Shown: positions 26,951-38,256, numbered from the stretch's first letter. The stretch is 64,000 bases of DNA from Hydrogenophaga sp. (GCF_030158645.1 NZ_JAOASO010000043.1:1-64000); one strand, 5' to 3'. Made by a program: numbers and translations. The notes: a model not told the origin generated them from the letters alone.

Positions 26951-27418
26951 ATGAAAACCGCCTCACTCCAAGCCCACTGGGCGCGCACCTCGGCCTTCGC
27001 CCGTGGTCTCACGCTGGCCGCCCTGGCCGCCAGCGCATGGGCCCTGTCCACCGCCGCCACGACGGCGCAGGCCCGCGACAACATTTCCTGGTCCATCGGC
27101 ATCGGCTCCCCCGGTGTGGCCGTGGGGGTGTCCAACTACCCGCAGCCGGTTTACGTCAACCGCTACCCGGTGTACGAGGAGCGCTACCCCATCTACGAAG
27201 AGCGCCGCCCGATCTACCAGCGGCCCATCGTGGTGGAGCGTCGCCCGGTGGTGGTGTACCCGCAGCCGGTGTATGTGCAGCCGCGCCCTTACTACCGCTC
27301 CCACTGGGGCCACGGCCCGCGCTGGGATGACCGCCGCTACGGGCACGGTCACCGCAAGCACGGCCATCGTGGCGGGCGCGACTGGGACGATGACGACGGC
27401 CGTCGCGGCCACCGCTGA
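26951..27418 (+). CDS. secreted Tyr/Pro/Arg-rich repeat protein
   Basis: 155 residues. The long signal peptide ends near 'STAATTAQARD'. 'NISWSIGIGSPGVAVGVSNY' and then short tandem units built on YP(V/I)YEER, RRPIYQRP and YPQPVYVQPR follow, before a Gly/His/Arg/Asp-rich tail. An AGGAG lies shortly before the ATG at 26951. This style is common among small exported proteins of betaproteobacteria with unknown function. No catalytic motif is visible. Confidence 0.65.
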   Translation: MKTASLQAHWARTSAFARGLTLAALAASAWALSTAATTAQARDNISWSIGIGSPGVAVGVSNYPQPVYVNRYPVYEERYPIYEERRPIYQRPIVVERRPVVVYPQPVYVQPRPYYRSHWGHGPRWDDRRYGHGHRKHGHRGGRDWDDDDGRRGHR

Positions 27419-27424
27419 GCGGCC

Positions 27425-28213
27425 TCACATGGCCCGAAACCGGTCCGCGTAAAGCCGGCTCACGGCAAAGGCTTCGGGCCGGGCGCGCAGCTTCAGGCTC
27501 AGCCGCCCGGCTTCGTTGCGGGTGACGTTGTCGATGGCCTCGGCACGCACCACGGTGCCCCGGTGGACCTGCCAGAACACGGCGGGGTCCAGCTGGGGCA
27601 TCAGTTCTTTCAGCGGGGTGCGGATCAGCACCTCGCCTTGCGCCAGCAGCACGCGCACGTATTTGTCGGCCGCCTCGAACGCCTGCACCTCGGTGAGTGG
27701 CACCATGCGGATGCTCTGGCCCACGCTGGCCGGAATCACCTGCAGGCGGGCGGCGGGCGGTTGCGGTGGGGCCATCAGCTGGCGCAGTTGTTCCAGCGTG
27801 GCGTCCAATGGTCCGGTGGCGGGGCGGCGCTGCGCGAGCAGGGCCTGCACGCGCTGCACGGTCATGCGCAGGCGCTCGGGTTGCACGGGCTTGAGCAGGT
27901 AGTCCACCGCCTGGGTCTCGAAGGCCTGCACGGCGTAGGCATCGAACGCGGTCACAAACACCAGCGCGGGAAAGGGCTGGTCGTCGGGCCATTCCTCGGC
28001 CAGCTCGGCGGCGGCGTCCAGCCCGCTTTGGCCGGGCATGCGGATGTCGAGCAACAGCACGTCGGGGCGCAGGGCCAGCGCCTGCGCCACGGCGGCGTCG
28101 CCGTCGCCCACCACCTTCAACACACGCAGGTCGGGCCAGGCGCGCACCAGTTCGGCCTGCAGCGCCTGGGCCAGCAGGGGTTCGTCTTCGGCGATGAGGG
28201 CGGTGGCGTTCAT
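27425..28213 (-). CDS. LytTR-family response regulator
   Basis: 262 residues. A receiver domain (1-125) with acidic pocket 'IAEDEP', phosphoacceptor Asp56 in 'DVLLLDIRMPG' and 'VDYLLKPV' is joined to a C-terminal LytTR DNA-binding domain ('VQAFEAADKYVRVLLAQGEVLIRTPLKELMPQL...FWQVHRGTVVRAEAID'). The pattern is like AlgR/LytR. Its start overlaps the stop of the kinase gene by 4 bases (ATGA), so the two are cotranscribed and are almost certainly a cognate pair. The target genes are unknown. Confidence 0.93.
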   Translation of the reverse strand: MNATALIAEDEPLLAQALQAELVRAWPDLRVLKVVGDGDAAVAQALALRPDVLLLDIRMPGQSGLDAAAELAEEWPDDQPFPALVFVTAFDAYAVQAFETQAVDYLLKPVQPERLRMTVQRVQALLAQRRPATGPLDATLEQLRQLMAPPQPPAARLQVIPASVGQSIRMVPLTEVQAFEAADKYVRVLLAQGEVLIRTPLKELMPQLDPAVFWQVHRGTVVRAEAIDNVTRNEAGRLSLKLRARPEAFAVSRLYADRFRAM

Positions 28214-29244
28214 GGGGTGGGCAGGGGCAGGGTGAGCAGGGCGCGGGTGCCGGCGCCCGGGGCGCTGTGCCAGTGCAGCCGGGCCTGGCCGGGGTAGGCG
28301 GTGGCCAGTCGCTCGCGCACCTGGCTCAGGCCGAAGCCGGCCGCCGGTTCGGCCTCACAGCCCACGCCGGTGTCGCTCACTTCGAGTTCGAGGCCGCCGG
28401 CGCCCTGGCGCGCGCTCACCCGGATCTCGCCGCCGTCCACGCTGGGCTCCAGCCCGTGGCGGATGCAGTTCTCCACCAGCGGTTGCAGCAGCAGCGGCGG
28501 CACGCGCTGGCGGCTGAGGGCCTCGGGCAGTTCCAGCGTGTAGCGCAGGCGCGGACCCATGCGCACGGCCATGAGTTCGAGGTAGTCGCGCAGCCGCGCG
28601 AACTCGTCGGCCAGGGTGTGCTGCCCGGCGGTGGCGTCTGCGCGGGAGGCCTTGAGCGTGGCGCGCAGAAAGTCGTTGAGCCGATCCAGCATGGCCACGG
28701 CGCGCTCGGGATCGGTGCCGATGAGGGCGCGCAGGTTGGCCAACGTGTTGAACAGCATGTGCGGCTCCAGCTGGGATTCGAGCAGCTTCAGGCGCGCTTC
28801 GGTGGCCTGGCGCTGGGCTTCTTCGCCGGCCAGCCGGGCGCGGGCCAGCAGCTCGCGGCTGGTGAAGTAGTAAGCGCCAAAGCCGCCGGCCGAGAGCGAC
28901 ATCAGCACAAAGCCCAGCGTGGCGCGGGGGAAGTGGTTCAGGCCGATCAGCAGCGGACGCCCCAGCAGCGCGTTCGCGATGGCGCTGCCCAGCGGGTAGG
29001 CGACCAGCACCGCACCGATCACCAGCCCGGCCATGGCGCGTGCGCCGGGCCAGCCGCTGGGGTGCAACACAAAGCGCCCGCCGTCGATCAGGCCCCAGAT
29101 GAGCAGGCCGATGAACTGGGAATAGACCATGTTCACGGCCAGGGTCTCGCCGCTGACCGCGGTGATGGCCAGCGCAAGGACCGTGTTGAACACCACGGCG
29201 GCCAGGGCCCGGCGGGCGATGGTGACGGGGTTGAACGGCGGCAT
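28210..29244 (-). CDS. LytS/AlgZ-type sensor histidine kinase
   Basis: 344 residues. Four or more N-terminal transmembrane helices (about 15-135) precede a coiled linker and the His_kinase (PF06580-type) box 'LLESQLEPHMLFNTLANLRALI', then the N-box 'LLLQPLVENCIRHGLEP' and 'VSDTGVGCE'. It phosphorylates the LytTR regulator immediately downstream. The start at 29244 is preferred: the track's 591-residue version includes out-of-family sequence that is antisense or readthrough. It is grouped with two small membrane-protein genes upstream. Confidence 0.9.
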   Translation of the reverse strand: MPPFNPVTIARRALAAVVFNTVLALAITAVSGETLAVNMVYSQFIGLLIWGLIDGGRFVLHPSGWPGARAMAGLVIGAVLVAYPLGSAIANALLGRPLLIGLNHFPRATLGFVLMSLSAGGFGAYYFTSRELLARARLAGEEAQRQATEARLKLLESQLEPHMLFNTLANLRALIGTDPERAVAMLDRLNDFLRATLKASRADATAGQHTLADEFARLRDYLELMAVRMGPRLRYTLELPEALSRQRVPPLLLQPLVENCIRHGLEPSVDGGEIRVSARQGAGGLELEVSDTGVGCEAEPAAGFGLSQVRERLATAYPGQARLHWHSAPGAGTRALLTLPLPTP

Positions 29245-29276
29245 GGACGCAGTATCCCGCAAGGCCGGGGTCGGGT

Positions 29277-29579
29277 TCACAAGCCCTGGCGCTGCCGTGT
29301 CAGGCGTTCGCGCTCCTGCGCCACCAGCCGCGCCTGCAGCCCGCCGCCGCCCAGCGCGATCCACACGCCCACGCCGTGCATGAGCAGGCCCAGGCCCCAG
29401 CCCAGTGCGGGGTAGATCGCCCAATGGCGCCCGCTGGCCAGCGAGAGGCCCATGAGTGCGGTGTTGACGGCCAGAAACACGAGGGCGTGTGCGCACCAGC
29501 CCATGCGGGCGCCAACGCGGCGGCGTGCGATGCGGTCCAGGTCGGAATCGGTGGCGGTCTGGATCAGGTGGGTGTTCAT
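29277..29579 (-). CDS. 2TM domain protein
   Basis: 100 residues with the '2TM domain' layout: a short charged N-terminus 'LDRIARRRVGARMGWCAHALVFLAVNTALM', a second helix 'YPALGWGLGLLMHGVGVWIAL', and a basic, coiled C-terminal tail 'LVAQERERLTRQRQ'. The family is often located beside LytTR two-component genes, as here, which suggests a link to that system. Inner membrane; function unknown. Confidence 0.82.
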   Translation of the reverse strand: MNTHLIQTATDSDLDRIARRRVGARMGWCAHALVFLAVNTALMGLSLASGRHWAIYPALGWGLGLLMHGVGVWIALGGGGLQARLVAQERERLTRQRQGL

Positions 29580-29627
29580 GGCGGGCTTTCGAGGGTGAAG
29601 GTGGACAGCGGTGGACGGGCGGGTGGT

Positions 29628-30059
29628 TCAGACCAGGCCGAGCCACTGGCCCCAGACCAGCTGGCCGAGCAGGCGCCCGGGGGCCAGGGTGAAAGCGCCC
29701 GCGATCAGGCAGGCGCTCACGTACAGCGAGACCATGGTCTTGCGGTGGCCGCTCACGTTGCCGCGCAGCAGTTGCCGGAAAGCCAGGAACAGGCTGAACA
29801 GGACGACCGGGATCAGCAGGTGGATGGGCGAGAAGCCGGCGATGTTGGGCACCGCGGGGTCGCTGATGAAGATGGCCGACAGCGCGGTGACCAGCATGAG
29901 CGTGACCCAGGCGTAGCCCGCGGCGCGGTGCAGCCGGGGGCGCTGGCCTCGGGGCTGGCGGCTGGCGTGACCGCGGCGCGCCCACAGGGCGATGGGACCG
30001 ATGGTCAGGGCGGCCAGGGCCGCGGTGGTGTGCACGGCAATGAGGGGGGTGAGTTGCAT
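29628..30059 (-). CDS. DUF2306 membrane protein
   Basis: 143 residues with four predicted helices. 'HTTAALAALTIGPIALWAR', 'LHRAAGYAWVTLMLVTALSAIFI', 'FSPIHLLIPVVLFSLFLAF' and 'HRKTMVSLYVSACLIAGAFTL' match DUF2306/YozB-like proteins, which carry conserved membrane histidines. Located with the 2TM and LytTR genes on the same strand, so it may be part of that transcription unit. No biochemical role is known. Confidence 0.8.
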   Translation of the reverse strand: MQLTPLIAVHTTAALAALTIGPIALWARRGHASRQPRGQRPRLHRAAGYAWVTLMLVTALSAIFISDPAVPNIAGFSPIHLLIPVVLFSLFLAFRQLLRGNVSGHRKTMVSLYVSACLIAGAFTLAPGRLLGQLVWGQWLGLV

Positions 30060-30251
30060 GGCGCTCTCCGGTGGGTGGTGTGGGGCGGACTGTGCCGACG
30101 GGCGCAGGGCCGGTCCAACGGATTGCGACGAATCCGGGTGCGGGGGGCGTGAAATGCCGCCGGGCGGAGCGAAATGCCGCGCGCAGCCGGTGCTTTACCC
30201 GCGCGAAACCCGGCAGATACCCCGCAGTGATGCAGGTACGACCCCCGTTCC

Positions 30252-30257
30252 TACAAT
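30252..30257 (+). promoter_or_regulatory. -10-like hexamer before macA
   Basis: TACAAT ends 6 nt before the ATG at 30264; GGACCG is between. Transcription would begin at or next to the start codon, consistent with a leaderless transcript. No strong -35 was found. Confidence 0.4.
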
Positions 30258-30263
30258 GGACCG

Positions 30264-31664
30264 ATGAAAAAAGCGACTTGGATTTCGGGTGCGGTGGTGC
30301 TGGCGCTGGCGGCTGGCGGCGGCTGGTGGTGGAGCCAGCGCAGCGCGCAATCGGCGGTGCAGTACCGCACCGCCACCATCGAGCGCGGCCCGCTGCAGGC
30401 CAGCGTGTCGGCCAGCGGCACGGTCAACCCGGTCACGCAGGTGTCGGTGGGCACCCAGGTCTCGGGCCAGGTGCGCGCGGTGTACGTGGACTTCAACACC
30501 GAGGTGAAGGCCGGCCAGTTGATCGCCGAGATCGACCCGCAGACGTTTGAGTACCGCCTGAGTTCGACCCAGGCCGACCTGGACGCCTCGCGCGCGGCGG
30601 TGCAGATCGCGGTGGCCAACTCGGCGTCGAGCCGGGCCAACGTGTCGCGTGCGCAGTCGGATCTGGCGGAGGCGCAGCGCACCCATGAGCGCAACGTGAA
30701 CCTGGTGGGGCAGGGTTTCATCGCCCAGAGCGAGGCCGACCGCACGCGCGCCGTGATGATCTCGGCGCAGGAATCGCTCAAGGCGGTGCAGGCGCTGGTG
30801 GGTGTGAGCGAGGCGCAGATCAAGAGCGCACAGGCCAATGTGGCGCAGCGCGAGGCGGCGGTGGCGCAGGCGCGCATCGACCTCTCGCGCACCCGCATCA
30901 CCTCGCCGGTGGACGGCATCGTGATCAAGCGCACCGTGGAAAAAGGCCAGACCGTGGCCGCCAGCCTGCAGGCGCCCGAGCTGTTCGTGATTGCGCAGAA
31001 CCTCTCCGACATGCAGGTGGACGCCAGCATCGATGAAGCCGACGTGGGCCGCATCCAACCGGGGCAAAAAGCCAGCTTCACGGTGGACGCGTTCCCCGGC
31101 CAGAACTTTGAAGGCCAGGTGCGCCAGGTGCGCAAGGCCGCCACCAATGTGTCCAACGTCGTGACGTACGTGGCGGTGGTGGGCTTTGCCAACGAGTCCG
31201 GGCGCTTGCTGCCCGGCATGACGGCCAACGTGCGCGTGGTCACCGAGTCGCGCGAGTCGGTGTTGAAGGTGCCGAATGCCGCGCTGCGCGTGCGCATCGC
31301 CGGCGTGGAGCCGGCGGCGGTGCCGGCGGGTCCGAACGATGCCCCGGCCAGCGCGGCCGCGGCGCCCGCCGCCAGCGGAGCCTCCAATGGCGCGCCCCGC
31401 GTGGCCGGGCAGGGCCGTCCGGGCGGATCGGGTCGCGGTGCGTCGCAGCGCGGCCGCATCTTCCTGCTGGATGCCAAGGGCAAACCGCAGGCGTACGACG
31501 TGCGCCTGGGGGTGAGCGATGGAACCTCGACCGAGCTGCTGGTGCGGCCCGATGCCCCCAACGCGGAGGCGCTGGTGGAAGGCGCCACCGTGATCACGGG
31601 CGTGAGCGGCGCTGCGACATCGGCGTCACCCGCCCGGGCGGCCGGTCCCCGGATGCCGTTCTGA
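30264..31664 (+). CDS. macA: MacA-like efflux adaptor (membrane fusion protein)
   Basis: 466 residues. An N-terminal anchor ([17 protein letters not shown]) precedes the lipoyl half '[43 protein letters not shown]', a long alpha-hairpin coiled coil (about 95-205), the second lipoyl half '[21 protein letters not shown]' and a beta-barrel. A low-complexity Ala/Gly/Arg-rich insertion lies near residues 350-395. It bridges the inner-membrane MacB transporter to a TolC-like outer-membrane channel. First gene of a three-gene operon with 2-nt spacing to the ATPase gene. Confidence 0.92.
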   Translation: MKKATWISGAVVLALAAGGGWWWSQRSAQSAVQYRTATIERGPLQASVSASGTVNPVTQVSVGTQVSGQVRAVYVDFNTEVKAGQLIAEIDPQTFEYRLSSTQADLDASRAAVQIAVANSASSRANVSRAQSDLAEAQRTHERNVNLVGQGFIAQSEADRTRAVMISAQESLKAVQALVGVSEAQIKSAQANVAQREAAVAQARIDLSRTRITSPVDGIVIKRTVEKGQTVAASLQAPELFVIAQNLSDMQVDASIDEADVGRIQPGQKASFTVDAFPGQNFEGQVRQVRKAATNVSNVVTYVAVVGFANESGRLLPGMTANVRVVTESRESVLKVPNAALRVRIAGVEPAAVPAGPNDAPASAAAAPAASGASNGAPRVAGQGRPGGSGRGASQRGRIFLLDAKGKPQAYDVRLGVSDGTSTELLVRPDAPNAEALVEGATVITGVSGAATSASPARAAGPRMPF

Positions 31665-31666
31665 CC

Positions 31667-32388
31667 ATGACCACTCCCAACCTCATCGAAGCGCGCGACC
31701 TGGTCAAGACCTACACCATGGGCGACCAGACCGTGCAGGCCCTGGCCGGCGTGTCGCTCACCATCGAGGTGGGCGAATTCGTGGCCATCATGGGCGCGTC
31801 GGGCTCGGGCAAGTCCACCCTCATGAACATCCTGGGTTGCCTGGACCGACCCACCAGCGGCCACTACAGCCTGGCGGGCGAGCCGGTGGAGTCGCTCGCT
31901 CCCGACGACCTGGCCAGCGTGCGCAACCGGCGCATCGGTTTCGTGTTCCAGCAGTTCAACCTGCTGCCGCGCACCAGCGCCCGCGAAAACGTGGAGTTGC
32001 CCATGGTGTACGCGGGCGTGCCCTCGGCCGAACGCCAGCAGCGCGCCCTGGCCGCGTTGCAGCGTGTGGGCCTGGGCGAGCGCAGCGGGCACACGCCGGC
32101 CGAACTCTCGGGCGGCCAGCAGCAGCGTGTGGCGATCGCCCGCGCCCTGGTCAACCAGCCGCAGCTGATCCTGGCCGACGAGCCCACCGGCGCGCTCGAT
32201 ACCCACACCAGCGAGGACATCATGCGGCTGCTGACCGAACTCAACGAGCAGGGCATCACGGTGGTGCTGGTCACGCACGAGAGCGACATCGCGGCCTGGG
32301 CCAAGCGCCGGCTGGTGTTTCGCGACGGCCTGATCGTGGAGGACGTGCGGCAGACGCCGGTGCGCCACCTCACGGCGGAGGCCGCACC

Positions 32389-32392
<4 letters not shown>
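31667..32392 (+). CDS. MacB-type ABC transporter ATP-binding protein
   Basis: 241 residues with Walker A '[21 protein letters not shown]', the Q-loop region '[22 protein letters not shown]', signature '[19 protein letters not shown]', Walker B '[12 protein letters not shown]' and the switch His in 'VTHESD'. It is of the LolD/MacB subfamily. In E. coli the ATPase and permease are fused as MacB; here they are separate genes. It drives the permease coded downstream, whose ATG overlaps its stop (ATGA). Confidence 0.95.
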
Positions 32393-33621
<1,229 letters not shown>

Positions 33622-33713
33622 GCGCGCCGGAAGCGGGCCGACCCAGCAGGTACGATACCGGCCTGCCCGTCGGGCCCTCGGTGGGCCCGCGCACCACCTG
33701 AGAATGTGCTCCC

Positions 33714-34544
33714 ATGGATTTTGTGTTGTTGATCAAGGCCGCCATCATGGGCGTGGTGGAAGGCCTCACCGAGTTCATCCCGGTGTCCTCCACCGGCCAC
33801 CTCATCCTGGCGGCTTCGCTGCTGAACATGCCGGGCGAGAAGATCAAGCTCTTCGAGGTCGTCATCCAGACCGGCGCCATGATGGCCATCGTCTCGCTCT
33901 ACGCCCGCAAGTTGTGGGACACGCTGCTGGGGCTGCCCCGCGAGCGGCAGGCGCAGCGCTTCACGCTCAACGTGCTGGTGGGCTTCTTCCCCGCCGCCTT
34001 GCTCGGCTTCCTGTTCATCGGCGTCATCAAGAGCGTGCTGTTCAATCCGCTGGTGGTGGCGATGGGCTTCATCGTGGGCGGGGTGATCATCCTGTGGGCC
34101 GAGCGGCGGCAGGCGCGGGGGGTGGTGCCGCGCATCGAGTCGGTGGACGAGGTGCGCTGGACCGATGCGCTCAAGGTGGGCCTGGTGCAGTGCGCAGCGC
34201 TGGTGCCTGGCGTGAGCCGCTCGGGCGCCACGATCATCGGCGGCATGCTGCTGGGCTTCAGCCGCAAGGCCGCCACCGAGTTCAGCTTTTTCCTGGCGAT
34301 CCCGGTGCTCTTTGGCGCCGCCGCTTACGACCTCTACAAAAGCCGCGACCTGCTGAGCACGGCCGACATTCCGCTGTTTGCGGTCGGGCTGTTTTTCTCG
34401 TGGCTGTCGGCCTGGATCTGCGTGCGCTGGTTGCTGCGTTTCGTGGCCACCCACACCTTTGCGCCTTTCGCGTGGTACCGCATCGCTTTTGGCGCGCTGA
34501 TCCTGCTCACCGCGGCCATGGGCTGGGTCGACTGGGTGGCCTGA
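33714..34544 (+). CDS. uppP: undecaprenyl-diphosphatase
   Basis: 276 residues, with the two BacA/UppP active-site blocks '[18 protein letters not shown]' (Glu and Ser) and '[18 protein letters not shown]' (Arg), plus about eight transmembrane helices. It removes the terminal phosphate of undecaprenyl diphosphate to recycle the lipid carrier for peptidoglycan and other envelope glycans, and overproduction gives bacitracin resistance. Length is normal. It sits 92 nt after the macB permease and is probably separately expressed. Confidence 0.96.
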   Translation: MDFVLLIKAAIMGVVEGLTEFIPVSSTGHLILAASLLNMPGEKIKLFEVVIQTGAMMAIVSLYARKLWDTLLGLPRERQAQRFTLNVLVGFFPAALLGFLFIGVIKSVLFNPLVVAMGFIVGGVIILWAERRQARGVVPRIESVDEVRWTDALKVGLVQCAALVPGVSRSGATIIGGMLLGFSRKAATEFSFFLAIPVLFGAAAYDLYKSRDLLSTADIPLFAVGLFFSWLSAWICVRWLLRFVATHTFAPFAWYRIAFGALILLTAAMGWVDWVA

Positions 34545-34553
34545 ACCGGCTGA

Positions 34554-36476
34554 TTACCCCGCCAGTGGCGCGTAGAGGCTGAAAAAGAAGGTGGCGCCTT
34601 GGCCCGGTGCGCCGGTGGCGCCCATGCCGCCACCGTGTCGCTGCACGATGCGCAGCGAAGTGGCCAGACCAATGCCCAGGCCCGCGAATTCGTGCGGCAT
34701 GTGCAGGCGCTGAAACGGCTGGAACAGCTTGCCCGCGCGGGTCATGTCGAATCCCGCTCCGTTGTCGCTCACGCAAAAGCGCGTCTGGCCGTCGACCTCC
34801 TGCGCATGGACGCGGATCACCGCGTGCGGTGTCTTTGCGGTGTACTTCCAGGCGTTGTTCAGCAGGTTCTGCATCAGCGCTTCGATCAACGGTGGATCGG
34901 CCATCGCATTGAGGTCGGGTTCGATCTCCCAGCGCACGTCGCGCCGCGGGTCGGCGCTGGCGAACTCGTCGAGCAGGCGGCCGGCGATGTGGCTGATGTT
35001 GACCGGCTTGCGCTGCAGTTCGCCGCGCGAGAACTGCGAGAGCGTGAGCAGACCGTCGATGAGCTCGCCCATCTTCTTGCTGGCGCCCATGATGCGCTCC
35101 AGGTGCGCCTGGCTGCCTGTGTCGAGCTTGGGGTTGTCTTCGCGCAGCGCCTGGGCAAAACCGTTGATGATGCGCAGCGGCGAACGCAGGTCGTGCGCCA
35201 CCGCGTAAGAATAGCTCTCCAGCTCGTCGTAGGCGGCCTTCAGGGCGCGTGTGCGCTCGTCGATGCGCTGCTCCAGCGAGGCGTTGAGTTGCTGGATTTC
35301 CATCTCGTTGCGCTTGCGCTCGGTCACGTCGCGCGTGACACCCAGGGCGCGCACCGCGCGGCCATGGGCATCGCGCTCGAACTCGGCGCGCACGGTGAAC
35401 CAGCGCCATTCGCCGCCGAACATGATCCGGTACTCGATGTCGTACACCGCCTTGCCCTGTACCGCCAGCGCCCACTGGCGCAGCACGTGGGCCCGGTCGT
35501 CGGGGTGGGTGATGGCCAGCAGTTCGGTGTCGGTGAATTCGGCTTGTGGCAGGCCCAGTGTTTCGTGCGAACCCGACAGCGTGATGAAGCGGCGCGTGGC
35601 CACGTCGGCCTGCCAGCTCGCCAGGCCGGCGAGTTCGTGCGCCTGGCGCAGCAGTTGCTCGCTGGTGCGCAGGGCTTGCTCGGCGTGTTTGAGGGCGCTG
35701 ATGTCCTGCACGACGGCGATCACGTAGTCGGCTTCGCCCGAAGCCTTGCGCACCAGCGAGATCGTCAGGAAGGCCCAGACCACGTGGCCGCGTTTGTGGA
35801 TGTAGCGCTTCTCGAAACTGTAGTGGTGGATCTCGTCGTTCAGCGCGCGGTGGAACTGGGCGAGATCGACTTCCAGGTCGTCCGGGTGGGTGAAGTCCCG
35901 GAAGTGCATCGTCAGCATCTCGGCCTTGGTGTAGCCAAAGATGTCGCAGTAGGTCTGGTTGATGCGGATCCACTCGCCGTTGAGGTGGCTGTGGGTCATG
36001 CCGGTGGCACCCTGCTCGAAGGTGTCTTCCAGCTGCTGCTTGCCTTGCTGGATCAGGGCGGTGGCTTCGCGCAGGTGGCGGTTCTGCCGCTGCATGAGGG
36101 CGATGGCACCGACCACCACGAGCTGTGTGATCAGGTGCCACAGGTTGAGCCAGAAGGCCTCGACCGGATCCTCGAACGCGAAACTGAAGTAGGGCTTGAC
36201 CAGCGCAAAATTGATCGCCAGGGCCCCCAGCAGGGTGCTGAACATGCCGACCCGGAAGCCACCGTAAAGTGCCGAGATGGCCGCCGCCAGCGACAGCGTG
36301 ATGAAGCGCCCGCCCGACTCGGCCGGCGCCAGCGCGATCCGCATCCAGGCCGCCAGCAAGGTGATCACCAGCGCCACGGCCAGCCGCAACCAGATGCTGT
36401 GCCGGTCGGGTTGCCAGTCTGCCAGGCGACGCCACCCCCGCTGCAGCGGGTTGCCCGATGGAGAAGGAGGCGTCAT
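34554..36476 (-). CDS. PAS-domain sensor histidine kinase with DUF4118-type membrane domain
   Basis: 640 residues. A four-helix DUF4118/KdpD-like membrane domain (about 28-128) is followed by two PAS domains (about 145-265 and 285-395), each with PAC-like ends, then a short coiled coil and HisKA with His428 in 'YAVAHDLRSPLRIINGF'. The ATPase domain has 'LMQNLLNNAWKYT', 'VSDNGAGFDM' and 'GLGIGLATSLRIVQRHGG'. No receiver is fused and no response regulator is adjacent, so the partner is not known. Confidence 0.9.
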   Translation of the reverse strand: MTPPSPSGNPLQRGWRRLADWQPDRHSIWLRLAVALVITLLAAWMRIALAPAESGGRFITLSLAAAISALYGGFRVGMFSTLLGALAINFALVKPYFSFAFEDPVEAFWLNLWHLITQLVVVGAIALMQRQNRHLREATALIQQGKQQLEDTFEQGATGMTHSHLNGEWIRINQTYCDIFGYTKAEMLTMHFRDFTHPDDLEVDLAQFHRALNDEIHHYSFEKRYIHKRGHVVWAFLTISLVRKASGEADYVIAVVQDISALKHAEQALRTSEQLLRQAHELAGLASWQADVATRRFITLSGSHETLGLPQAEFTDTELLAITHPDDRAHVLRQWALAVQGKAVYDIEYRIMFGGEWRWFTVRAEFERDAHGRAVRALGVTRDVTERKRNEMEIQQLNASLEQRIDERTRALKAAYDELESYSYAVAHDLRSPLRIINGFAQALREDNPKLDTGSQAHLERIMGASKKMGELIDGLLTLSQFSRGELQRKPVNISHIAGRLLDEFASADPRRDVRWEIEPDLNAMADPPLIEALMQNLLNNAWKYTAKTPHAVIRVHAQEVDGQTRFCVSDNGAGFDMTRAGKLFQPFQRLHMPHEFAGLGIGLATSLRIVQRHGGGMGATGAPGQGATFFFSLYAPLAG

Positions 36477-36576
36477 GGGTTCGACGGCGGGTTGAGGGCT
36501 TCGTGTGCTGGTGCGGGTGCGTCAGTCCCGGTTATACCGGAGCGGCGAACGGCGTGGACCGCGGGTCTGCCCTTGT

Positions 36577-37425
36577 TCATGGGGCGGCTTGCAGCGCTTG
36601 CAGCATCGTGTCGATCGCGGCGGCGGTCTTCAGCGGCTGCTCCATCGGGAACAGGTGGCTGCCTTCGATCATGACCAGGCGCTCCGGGTGCTCCCGACCC
36701 ACCAGCCGGTGGGTCATGGCCATGCCGACCTGCTTCATTTCCAGCGAACGGGTGCCACCGATGAAACCCACCGGACATTGCAACGGATGGCGGCGCAGCA
36801 GGCGGTCCAGGTTGTGCGGCAGGGTGTTGTAGATCGCGGTCTCCACCTCGCGGTCGAAGTCCAGCGTGCGGTGTTGCTGGCCATGGGCATCGACCACGTC
36901 GCGCGTGCCGTGGGCAATGTAGTCCTGCAGCACCTGCGGGTCCCAGGCGGCAAAGGCCTTCTTGCTGGCGAAGTGCGCCTGGGCCGCCGCCGCATTGGCC
37001 CAGGTGTTGCGCCGCTTGCGGCTGATCTTGCCGGGTGAGACCGATCCCACCAGCTGCGTGCGTTTGATCAGCTCCAGCGTGCGCGCACGCCAGCCGCCAA
37101 GCACCGGCGAGTCGATCAGCACCACACCGCGCACCGGGTGCCCGCCCAGCTGCGGGTGGCGTGCGGCGCACATGAGGCTCAGGAATCCGCCCAGCGAATG
37201 GCCCACCAGCCAGGCGCCGCGTCCGTGGGTTTCGATTTCGGGCGCAGCGAAGTCGGCGAGCTGCTGCACCAGGTGCGGCCAGTTGCTGGTGACGGGGTAC
37301 TGCGGGTCGTGCCCGAACTTCTCAAGCGCGCGCACCGTGTGGCCACGTGCGCGCAGGGACTTGAAGAGGACGCGGTAGGTGCTGGCGGGGAAGCTGTTCG
37401 CGTGGGAGAAGATGATCAGCGACAT
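36577..37425 (-). CDS. alpha/beta hydrolase
   Basis: 282 residues with the nucleophile elbow 'AWLVGHSLGGFLSL' (Ser in GHSLG), the oxyanion-side 'SHANSFPASTYRVLF' and a late His in 'EGSHLFPMEQPLKTA'. It is a soluble cytosolic hydrolase of the alpha/beta fold (lysophospholipase/esterase-like subgroup). The substrate cannot be assigned. It lies 3 nt after the Anbu gene's stop, so it is probably in the mutS-anbu-hydrolase unit. Confidence 0.85.
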   Translation of the reverse strand: MSLIIFSHANSFPASTYRVLFKSLRARGHTVRALEKFGHDPQYPVTSNWPHLVQQLADFAAPEIETHGRGAWLVGHSLGGFLSLMCAARHPQLGGHPVRGVVLIDSPVLGGWRARTLELIKRTQLVGSVSPGKISRKRRNTWANAAAAQAHFASKKAFAAWDPQVLQDYIAHGTRDVVDAHGQQHRTLDFDREVETAIYNTLPHNLDRLLRRHPLQCPVGFIGGTRSLEMKQVGMAMTHRLVGREHPERLVMIEGSHLFPMEQPLKTAAAIDTMLQALQAAP

Positions 37426-37428
37426 GCC

Positions 37429-38256
37429 TTAAATGAGCTTCTCTCGGGCGTTCGAGATCTTCTTCAGCGGCTGGCTGCGCGCGCCGTTGCACAGCAGCGG
37501 AACGTCGGTGTGGGCGCCGTCCCAGGTCGGGTGTTCGATGCTGTCGAACACCTCGCGCAGCTTCTGGCCCCAGGTGTTGTGCAGCATGCGGAAGTAAGGG
37601 TTGTCGTTGTCGATGCAGGTGATCTTGTCGGTCTGCAGCTGGTTGGCTTCGTACACGACCAGATCCAGTGGCAGACCCACCGACAGGTTGGACTTGAGCG
37701 TGGAGTCCATCGACACCAGCACGCATTTGGCGGCTTCGTCCAGCGGGGTCTCGGGGGTGATGACGCGGTCGAGCACCGGCTTGCCGTACTTGGATTCCCC
37801 GACCTGGAAGAACGGGGTCTCGGACGTGGCTTCGATGAAGTTGCCGGCCGAATAGACCTGGAACAAACGCATGCCCTCGCCCTGGATCTGGCCGCCGAAG
37901 ATCATGGACACGTTGAATTCCACGCCCGCGCGCTGCAGCGACTCGCCGTCGCGCTCGTACACGTGGCGAACGGCCGCGCCCAGCACCCGCGCGGCGTCGA
38001 ACATGCTTTTGGCGTTCCAGATGGTGATGCTCTCGTCGGTATCGGGGTCCTTGAGCTGCTCGACCTGAAGGATCTCGCGCACCGATTGCGAGATGCTCAG
38101 GTTGCCCGCCGACAGCAGGCACATGAAGCGGTCGCCCGGCTTCTCGTAGACGATCATCTTGCGGAAGGTGCTGATCTGGTCGAGACCGGCGTTGGTGCGC
38201 GAGTCGGACAGGAAGACCAGCCCCGCGTCGAGTTTGATGCCTACGCAATAGGTCAT
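37429..38256 (-). CDS. Anbu-type proteasome-like protease
   Basis: 275 residues starting [24 protein letters not shown], the Anbu (ancestral beta-subunit, or BPH) family N-terminus. Removal of Met would expose the Thr2 nucleophile. '[20 protein letters not shown]', 'MIFGGQ' and '[18 protein letters not shown]' are also family-typical. Anbu assembles into a lock-washer self-compartmentalised particle. Its usual operon partners (transglutaminase-like, Alpha-E and circularly permuted ATP-grasp genes) are not here; it overlaps the mutS stop by 4 bases instead. Confidence 0.88.
   Translation of the reverse strand: MTYCVGIKLDAGLVFLSDSRTNAGLDQISTFRKMIVYEKPGDRFMCLLSAGNLSISQSVREILQVEQLKDPDTDESITIWNAKSMFDAARVLGAAVRHVYERDGESLQRAGVEFNVSMIFGGQIQGEGMRLFQVYSAGNFIEATSETPFFQVGESKYGKPVLDRVITPETPLDEAAKCVLVSMDSTLKSNLSVGLPLDLVVYEANQLQTDKITCIDNDNPYFRMLHNTWGQKLREVFDSIEHPTWDGAHTDVPLLCNGARSQPLKKISNAREKLI

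Noticed and set aside
33640-33700. GGGCCC-N5-GGGCCC palindrome after the macB permease
   Set aside because: Could be a terminator, but no T-run follows and high-GC palindromes of this size are frequent by chance.
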